DNA of 5,965 nucleotides from Rhodoferax sp. Lineage in GTDB: Bacteria; Pseudomonadota; Gammaproteobacteria; Burkholderiales; Burkholderiaceae. A program made the position numbers and the translations under genes. The stretch spans positions 1 through 5,965 of the forward strand of contig JAIFMT010000068.1 in NCBI GenBank assembly GCA_020048295.1, written 5' to 3'. Of the stretch, positions 1 to 4,401 are shown in pieces. The stretch's first letter is position 1. Every line of letters starts with the position of its first letter. The notes under the pieces were generated by a model. The model did no database searches. It saw only the letters and a program-made list of their open reading frames with translations, and had not been told where the DNA came from.

Positions 1-649
1 TGACTTCATTCTGGAAACCTTTGGTCCGGATGCAGACAAGGTCGCCTTCTTGGTGGACGGTTTTGTCGGCGGCCCCGGCATGATCACCACCGCCCGTCGC
101 CAGTACCCCAACCAGTACCTGCACTACCATCGCGCCGGCCACGGCATGATCACCAGCCCCAGCGCCAAGCGCGGTTACACCGCTTTTGTGCTATCCAAAA
201 TCTCCCGCCTACAAGGTGCTTCAGGCATCCACGTCGGCACCATGGGCTACGGCAAGATGGAAGGCGAGGCGGATGACCGAATGATCGCTTACATGATTGA
301 GCGTGACGAGTGCCAAGGCCCGGTCTATTTCCAGAAATGGTACGGCATGAAGCCCACCACCCCGATCATCTCCGGCGGCATGAACGCACTGCGCCTGCCT
401 GGCTTCTTCCAGAATCTGGGACACGGCAACGTGATCAATACCTCGGGTGGCGGCTCTTACGGCCACATCGACAGCCCTGCTGCCGGTGCCATTTCGCTGC
501 GCCAGTCGTACGAGTGCTGGAAGTCGGGCGCTGACCCGATCGAGTTTGCCAAAGAGCACAAGGAATTTGCCCGTGCGTTTGAGTCGTTCCCGGGCGATGC
601 CGACAAGCTGTTCCCGGGCTGGCGCGAAAAGCTTGGCGTTCACAAGTAA
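1..649 (+). CDS. cbbM: Form II ribulose-1,5-bisphosphate carboxylase/oxygenase large subunit, C-terminal part (5' truncated by window edge)
   Basis: This is the C-terminal 215 codons of form II RuBisCO, the Calvin-cycle enzyme that carboxylates ribulose-1,5-bisphosphate in the cytoplasm. Form II enzymes are made of large subunits only. The reading frame is open from base 2, with no start in the window, and stops with TAA at 647-649. The family is about 460 residues long, so roughly the first half lies off the left edge, including the carbamylated-lysine active-site segment. Visible active-site landmarks match Rhodospirillum rubrum CbbM: the HYHRAGHG motif (His287/Arg288 equivalents at 128-133), [14 protein letters not shown] with the His321 equivalent at 230-232 and the loop-6 Lys329 equivalent at 254-256, then ISGGMNALR (Ser368 region) and [11 protein letters not shown] for phosphate binding. 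The end, [18 protein letters not shown], is typical of form II. The cbbQ and cbbO genes downstream fit a form II cluster. No frameshift or missing catalytic residue is visible in this part. Confidence 0.97.
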   Translation, partial: DFILETFGPDADKVAFLVDGFVGGPGMITTARRQYPNQYLHYHRAGHGMITSPSAKRGYTAFVLSKISRLQGASGIHVGTMGYGKMEGEADDRMIAYMIERDECQGPVYFQKWYGMKPTTPIISGGMNALRLPGFFQNLGHGNVINTSGGGSYGHIDSPAAGAISLRQSYECWKSGADPIEFAKEHKEFARAFESFPGDADKLFPGWREKLGVHK

Positions 650-667
650 GCAACGCTGAATGTTGCC

Positions 668-698
668 GAGAGACCGGGAGATTTCTTTCTGGTTTCTC
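668..698 (+). terminator. Hairpin 18 bases after the cbbM stop, possible terminator or mRNA-end stabiliser
   Basis: GAGAGACC (668-675) pairs with GGTTTCTC (691-698) over 8 bp including one G-U pair, and the intervening bases can extend the stem (678-681 with 686-689). There is no T-run after it, so it is not a canonical intrinsic terminator. It could stabilise the 3' end of a monocistronic cbbM message, which would fit RuBisCO being needed in much greater amount than its activase. The stability was judged by eye only. Confidence 0.35.
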
Positions 699-707
699 TG
701 GTGAAAC

Positions 708-811
708 GCAACTGGCGACGGGTTGCCCTGCGCCGCAAATGTCCCCCGGCCCGGGCTACGCCCGTGCCTCCTCCTTGATTTTGCTCTGCAGGGCAACCCA
801 TCACCAGCCGC
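708..811 (+). repeat. Palindromic repeat element, copy A (double stem with conserved spacers)
   Basis: The outer arms are GGGTTGCCCTGC (720-731) and GCAGGGCAACCC (788-799), a perfect 12-bp inverted repeat. It extends outward with a few mismatches to 708 and 811. Inside, a 16-nt spacer ending AATGTCCCCC (732-747) leads to an inner stem of 9 bp with one mismatch and loop TAC (748-768), then a 19-nt spacer TCCTCCTTGATTTTGCTCT (769-787). The same architecture and spacer sequence recur on the opposite strand at 893-994. It is non-coding. It could be a REP/MITE-like mobile palindrome moved in trans, a bidirectional terminator, or both. I do not assign it to a named family. Confidence 0.8.
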
Positions 812-892
812 TTAGCGCCTACCAAACCGAGGGCTAACCTCGCAAGCAAATCAATAAATTGCCGACAACGAAATATTTACCGGCAGCGACTA

Positions 893-994
893 GCAGCGTG
901 CGTTGGGTGTCCGGCGCAGCGAAATAAAGGAGGAGGTTCGGGCGCAGCCCGAACCGGGGGACATTCGCGTAGCCGGACACCCAATGCATGCTGC
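893..994 (-). repeat. Palindromic repeat element, copy B (inverted relative to copy A)
   Basis: The outer arms at 893-915 and 972-994 pair over 23 bp, with 21 Watson-Crick pairs and 2 G-T pairs; the core TTGGGTGTCCGGC / GCCGGACACCCAA is perfect. Read on the minus strand, the order is: outer arm, a 16-nt spacer ending GAATGTCCCCC (971-956), a perfect 9-bp inner stem GGTTCGGGC-TGC-GCCCGAACC (955-935), a 19-nt spacer TCCTCCTTTATTTCGCTGC (934-916), outer arm. Every segment length equals that of copy A. About 44 of the 56 core positions match, and the differences concentrate in the stems. It ends 69 bases before the cbbQ start codon. Confidence 0.85.
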
Positions 995-995
995 G

Positions 996-1009
996 GGTTA
1001 CAGTTAACC
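996..1009. repeat. Small palindrome GGTTAcagtTAACC upstream of cbbQ
   Basis: A perfect 5-bp inverted repeat around a 4-base spacer lies directly next to repeat copy B and 54 bases before the cbbQ start. It could be a short operator or just the edge of the inserted element. It does not fit the TNA-N7-TNA pattern expected for CbbR. Confidence 0.3.
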
Positions 1010-1051
1010 AGGCCTTTGCCCCCTTGCACCCCATCACGATCTTGCCCATTC

Positions 1052-1057
1052 AGGAAA
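1052..1057 (+). promoter_or_regulatory. Ribosome-binding site of cbbQ
   Basis: AGGAAA lies 6 bases before the ATG at 1064. It supports that start over the in-frame TTG at 1016, which has no Shine-Dalgarno sequence and would add 16 residues (PPCTPSRSCPFRKTP-like) that do not belong to the family. Confidence 0.75.
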
Positions 1058-1063
1058 ACGCCC

Positions 1064-1870
1064 ATGACCACCCTGGCACAGCAATACAGCATCAACCAAG
1101 AGCCGTTCTACCAACAGCAGACCAACGAAGTCGCCCTGTACGAGGCGGCTTACAAAGCCAGACTGCCAGTGATGGTCAAAGGCCCCACCGGCTGCGGCAA
1201 GTCGCGCTTTGTCGAATACATGGCCTGGAAACTGGGCAAGCCGCTGATTACCGTGGCCTGCAACGAAGACATGACTGCCTCCGACCTGGTCGGGCGCTAC
1301 CTGTTGGAGGCCAACGGCACCCGATGGCTCGACGGCCCGCTGGCCACGGCGGCACGTATCGGTGCCATTTGCTACCTGGACGAAATTGTCGAAGCCCGGC
1401 AAGACACCACGGTGGTCATCCACCCGCTGACTGACCACAGGCGCCAGTTGCCGCTGGACAAAAAAGGCGAACTGATCCAGGCGCACGCTGATTTTCAGCT
1501 GGTCATCTCGTACAACCCCGGCTACCAGAGCCTGATGAAAGACCTCAAACAGTCGACCAAGCAGCGCTTTGTCGGCTTTGACTTTGACTACCCTGCGGCC
1601 GACCTCGAAGCCCAGATCATCGCCACCGAAGCCGGCATTCCGCTGGCCGATGCCGTTCGTCTGGTCAAAATCGGCAGCACCGCACGCGCCCTCAAGGGTC
1701 ACGGGCTCGATGAAGGCATCTCAACACGTCTGCTGGTCTATGCCGCCACACTGATCAAGGGCGATGTCGAACCGGTGGATGCCTGCCGCATGGCGCTGGT
1801 GCGCCCGATCACTGACGATACCGACATTCGCGCCACGCTTGACCACGCCATTGACGCCATTTTTGGCTGA
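1064..1870 (+). CDS. cbbQ: CbbQ, MoxR-family AAA+ ATPase subunit of RuBisCO activase
   Basis: This 268-residue protein is full length for CbbQ. CbbQ forms a hexameric AAA+ motor in the cytoplasm. With the adaptor CbbO it uses ATP to remodel RuBisCO and release inhibitory sugar phosphates; this is known from the CbbQO systems of chemoautotrophs, including the form II type. The ATPase motifs are complete: Walker A GPTGCGKS at residues 40-47, Walker B ICYLDE with Asp106/Glu107, sensor 1 at Asn151 in ISYNPGYQ, and a candidate arginine finger in STKQRFVGF (Arg168). NorQ of nitric oxide reductase clusters is a close relative. The upstream cbbM and downstream cbbO decide for CbbQ. The start at 1064 is chosen for its AGGAAA site and family length. 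The gene follows a 414-base non-coding gap and is 4 bases from cbbO, so the two form a tight pair. Confidence 0.95.
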   Translation: MTTLAQQYSINQEPFYQQQTNEVALYEAAYKARLPVMVKGPTGCGKSRFVEYMAWKLGKPLITVACNEDMTASDLVGRYLLEANGTRWLDGPLATAARIGAICYLDEIVEARQDTTVVIHPLTDHRRQLPLDKKGELIQAHADFQLVISYNPGYQSLMKDLKQSTKQRFVGFDFDYPAADLEAQIIATEAGIPLADAVRLVKIGSTARALKGHGLDEGISTRLLVYAATLIKGDVEPVDACRMALVRPITDDTDIRATLDHAIDAIFG

Positions 1871-1874
1871 ATCC

Positions 1875-4157
1875 ATGCAGGCCCTGGCAAAAACCGCAAA
1901 GCGGCCGTCGCACAGCGAAGCGCAACTGAGCCTCTGGCGCGCGCAGCTAGACTGCAGCTTTGCCCCGATCGACGATGTGTTTGAGGCTTGCATGACCGAG
2001 GCTGCAGCCAGCCTCAGTGCACAAGGGCTGGACGACTACCTGGCACAGGCGCGCTTTTTGGGCAAGATGGGCCGTGGGGTGGAGCCGGCATTGATCTTCA
2101 TGCAGGAATGGCCACGCATCGCACTGCAAGTGGGCGAAGACGCGTTGAACGCCATCATGAGCAGCGTGCGGCTGATCAACAAGTCGCCCAACGGCAAAGC
2201 GATTGCACCGTTTTTACAGACCCTGGCCGCCGTCACACGGCGCTTGCCCACCCAGGCGCAGTTGCAACATTACCTTGATTTGTGCCAGTTGATGCTGGAG
2301 CGCACCAGCAGTTCCATACACGGTATTCACAAGACCTATCCCAGCCCAAGTCTGGCGGTCTTTTTTGAAAAGGCACCGCTGTTGCTGGGTGTTTTGAGCC
2401 TGCAGGGGCTGAGCAACTGGGTCAATTACGGCATCCGCAACTACAGCCACCACCCCGAGCAACAGCGCGATTATTTCTCGCTCACTTCGGCCGACAGTCG
2501 CGCCGTGATGCAGCGCGAGCGCCACGGCACGCTGCTGGTGGACCACACCCGCGCACTCGATTTGTACCTGCACGCCCTGTGGCAAGACGCTGATCTGCTG
2601 GTGCCCTACTCGACCACGTTTGACGTGCAACGCCAGCCAATGCCGTACTTTGATGCCTTGGGCATCCGCCTGCCCGACGTCTATGACGAGCGCAATGGCA
2701 TCTCAGGCATCGACCGCTACCGAGTCGCGCTGGCGCACATGGCGGCGCATCGGCGCTGGAGCACGCCGATCTTTGCCGACAACTTCAGCCCGGCGCAGCG
2801 CCTGGCCATCGAATGTTTTGAAGATGCACGCGTCGATACCCTGATGCTGCGGCAGTTCCCGGGGCTGCGCCGCATGCTGCAGGCGCTGCACCCGATACCG
2901 CTGGCAGATGCCTGCAACCCGGCGACGCATTCATGCCTGCGCCATCGGCTGGCCATGCTGTCGCGCGCCCTGCTCGATCCACCCCAGCGATTTGGCAACC
3001 CGCAAATTACTGACTGGGTGCAGCGTTTTCATGGCCTGCTGCTGCTGAGCGAATCCAGCACCACCGACATTGCCGGCCTGGCCCTGAGCTATCTGGGTAA
3101 AACCCGGCTGCAAAGCGACCAACTGCCCGACACCTGGTTCAAAGACACCGAGGTCGATTACCACGATGACAACCGGCATCTGTGGCGCTTCCATGAATTG
3201 AGTGACGACGAGGAAACCTTCGACCAGCCCGACCAGACAACGTCCACGCAAGAGCTGCAAAGCCTGCCACCACGCCATTACCCGGAGTGGGACTACACCA
3301 GCCAAACCCTGCGCCCCGACTGGGTCAGCCTGTACGAGCGCCTGCACCCATCGGGTAGCGCTGCCGACATCGATGCCCTGCTGGCCAAGCACAGCGCCTT
3401 GTCCAAACGCCTCAAGCGCCTGCTGGACCTGCTCAAGCCGCAAGACAAAGTGCGCGTGCGTTTTCAGGAAGATGGCAGTGAACTCGACCTGGACGTGGCC
3501 ATCCGCTCGCTGATCGACCTGAAAAGCGGCAGCCAGCCTGATGTGCGCATCAATATGAGCCACACCACCGACGGCCGCAGCATTGCCACCACGCTGCTGC
3601 TGGACTTGTCGCAGTCGCTGGGCGAAAAAGCCCGTGGCTCGGAACAAACCGTGCTGCAGCTCAGCCAGGAAGCGGTGTCGCTGTTGGCCTGGGCCATCGA
3701 ACAGTTGGGTGATCCGCTGGCGATTGCCGGTTTTCATTCCAACACCCGCCACGACGTGCGCTACCTGCATCTCAAGGGTTTTGGCGAACGCTGGGGCGAT
3801 GAGGTCAAGGCACGACTGGCGGCCATGCAAGCCGGTTACAGCACTCGCATGGGTGCAGCCATGCGCCACGCCGCGCGCACCCTGAGCACCCAGTCGGCCG
3901 ACAAAAAACTGCTGCTGGTGCTGACCGACGGCCAGCCCGCCGACATCGACGTGAAAGATGCCCAACTGCTGATCGAAGATGCCAAAGAGGCGGTACGCGA
4001 ACTGGACCACCAGGGCATCTTCACTTACTGCATCAACCTGGATGCGGCAGCCGATGCGTATGTGAGCGACATCTTTGGCAAGCGCTACACGGTGATTGAC
4101 AACATCGCCCGGCTGCCTGAGCAATTGCCCAAGCTGTTTATGGCGCTGACTAAATGA
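1875..4157 (+). CDS. cbbO: CbbO, von Willebrand factor A domain adaptor of RuBisCO activase
   Basis: This 760-residue protein, of normal family length, acts as the substrate adaptor of the CbbQO activase. One CbbO is thought to sit on a CbbQ hexamer and contact RuBisCO through its VWA domain. The N-terminal ~440 residues are helical with no motif I can name. An acidic, flexible stretch (DDEE at 444-447) is followed by YPEWDY (469-474), a feature shared with NorD relatives. The C-terminal VWA domain (about 565-760) has a complete metal-ion-dependent adhesion site: DLSQS (Asp577, Ser579, Ser581), Thr657 in TRMGAA, and Asp685 in TDG. An intact site fits a working RuBisCO-contacting adaptor. The frame is open back to an ATG at 1764, but that would overlap cbbQ by about 107 bases. 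The ATG at 1875, 4 bases after the cbbQ stop, is the sensible start. No Shine-Dalgarno sequence is visible there, so translation is probably coupled to cbbQ. Confidence 0.94.
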   Translation: MQALAKTAKRPSHSEAQLSLWRAQLDCSFAPIDDVFEACMTEAAASLSAQGLDDYLAQARFLGKMGRGVEPALIFMQEWPRIALQVGEDALNAIMSSVRLINKSPNGKAIAPFLQTLAAVTRRLPTQAQLQHYLDLCQLMLERTSSSIHGIHKTYPSPSLAVFFEKAPLLLGVLSLQGLSNWVNYGIRNYSHHPEQQRDYFSLTSADSRAVMQRERHGTLLVDHTRALDLYLHALWQDADLLVPYSTTFDVQRQPMPYFDALGIRLPDVYDERNGISGIDRYRVALAHMAAHRRWSTPIFADNFSPAQRLAIECFEDARVDTLMLRQFPGLRRMLQALHPIPLADACNPATHSCLRHRLAMLSRALLDPPQRFGNPQITDWVQRFHGLLLLSESSTTDIAGLALSYLGKTRLQSDQLPDTWFKDTEVDYHDDNRHLWRFHELSDDEETFDQPDQTTSTQELQSLPPRHYPEWDYTSQTLRPDWVSLYERLHPSGSAADIDALLAKHSALSKRLKRLLDLLKPQDKVRVRFQEDGSELDLDVAIRSLIDLKSGSQPDVRINMSHTTDGRSIATTLLLDLSQSLGEKARGSEQTVLQLSQEAVSLLAWAIEQLGDPLAIAGFHSNTRHDVRYLHLKGFGERWGDEVKARLAAMQAGYSTRMGAAMRHAARTLSTQSADKKLLLVLTDGQPADIDVKDAQLLIEDAKEAVRELDHQGIFTYCINLDAAADAYVSDIFGKRYTVIDNIARLPEQLPKLFMALTK

Positions 4158-4186
4158 GGGCTGGCGGGCACGACTGCTTCTGATTC

Positions 4187-4230
4187 AATAGCCAATAGCG
4201 CCTATTGGGATTGGGCTGGAGGCATTTTTT
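4187..4230 (+). terminator. Probable intrinsic terminator / repeat-type hairpin after cbbO
   Basis: Starting 30 bases after the cbbO stop, the sequence contains CCAATAG-cgc-CTATTGG (4192-4208), a perfect 7-bp stem. An overlapping alternative fold pairs AGC and CC (4197-4202) with GGGCT (4213-4217) and GCC (4191-4193) with GGC (4221-4223), leading straight into a T-run ATTTTTTA (4224-4231). The pattern ATAGC..TAGCGC...GGAGGC-T-run resembles, from memory, a hairpin often seen after genes in Comamonadaceae. It most likely ends the cbbQO transcript and separates it from the kinase gene. Confidence 0.55.
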
Positions 4231-4270
4231 ACTACCCACACCAGCACTTGGTCAAGCAGCGCATATTCAG

Positions 4271-4292
4271 CAGCTGTGGCGCTGCCACGCTG
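4271..4292. repeat. Inverted repeat in the kinase leader region
   Basis: CAGCtGTGGC and GCCACGCTG pair over 9 bp around the loop GCT, with a single bulged T at 4275. There is no T-run after it, so it is not an obvious terminator. It lies about 110 bases before the kinase start and could be an operator or a leader hairpin. An AT-richer hexamer TAAAAT (4297-4302) follows, but no convincing -35 is correctly spaced from it. Confidence 0.4.
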
Positions 4293-4313
4293 ACCCTAAA
4301 ATGGCGCCCAGCC

Positions 4314-4322
4314 AGGAGGTGA
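4314..4322 (+). promoter_or_regulatory. Orphan perfect Shine-Dalgarno sequence (AGGAGGTGA) upstream of the kinase gene
   Basis: Nine bases are fully complementary to the anti-Shine-Dalgarno end of 16S rRNA, yet they sit 79 bases before the kinase ATG. The nearest suitably spaced start is a TTG at 4330, which opens only an 8-codon frame ending TGA at 4354-4356. The site may drive a leader peptide, may act as a ribosome standby site, or may be chance in purine-rich DNA. The kinase start itself has no clear Shine-Dalgarno sequence. Confidence 0.4.
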
Positions 4323-4401
4323 CGCAGTCTTGTCATTGGCACAGACGATGCACTGACTTTCTTTGAAGCCACCCCGGACATGACCTTGTCTCACGTTTAG
4401 C

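Larger units (their letters stand above)
650..1063. other. 414-base intergenic region between cbbM and cbbQ, filled by palindromic repeats
   Basis: No convincing gene is present. From left to right it holds a hairpin just after the cbbM stop (668-698), a ~104-base palindromic element (708-811), an ~80-base unique segment with a small perfect inverted repeat CGAGG-gctaa-CCTCG (828-842) and an AT-rich patch (about 848-880), a second element of the same family in opposite orientation (893-994), a 14-base palindrome GGTTAcagtTAACC (996-1009), and the cbbQ ribosome-binding site. I found no well-spaced -35/-10 pair. cbbQO may be transcribed by read-through from cbbM or from an unrecognised promoter here. 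Confidence 0.8.

Noticed and set aside
221..796. Minus-strand frame of 191 codons over the end of cbbM and repeat copy A
   Set aside because: It is antisense to the conserved RuBisCO C-terminus and reads through a palindromic repeat, with low-complexity Arg-rich translation.
859..893. sigma-70 promoter using TTGCCG as -35
   Set aside because: The only AT-rich -10-like sequence (TATTTA, 874-879) is 9 bases away, far too close, and nothing suitable occurs at 16-18 bases.
708..994. CRISPR array
   Set aside because: There are only two repeat copies, they are inverted relative to each other, about 100 bases long with internal stems, and have no regular spacers.
998..1010. Possible CbbR (LysR-type) binding site near cbbQ
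   Set aside because: The palindrome GGTTAcagtTAACC does not show the TNA-N7-TNA half-site arrangement, and no promoter elements are positioned around it.
988..1434. Plus-strand frame of 148 codons overlapping the cbbQ start
   Set aside because: It is a shifted-frame shadow of cbbQ; the Walker A motif lies in the cbbQ frame.
1764..1874. Upstream ATG of cbbO giving 37 extra residues
   Set aside because: It would overlap cbbQ by about 107 bases, and the added residues are the shadow translation of the cbbQ end. The ATG at 1875 gives normal family length.
2931..4124. Long minus-strand frame of 397 codons inside cbbO
   Set aside because: It is antisense to a well-supported gene with intact MIDAS motifs, has no recognisable motif and no ribosome-binding site. 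High-GC coding DNA commonly leaves the opposite strand open.
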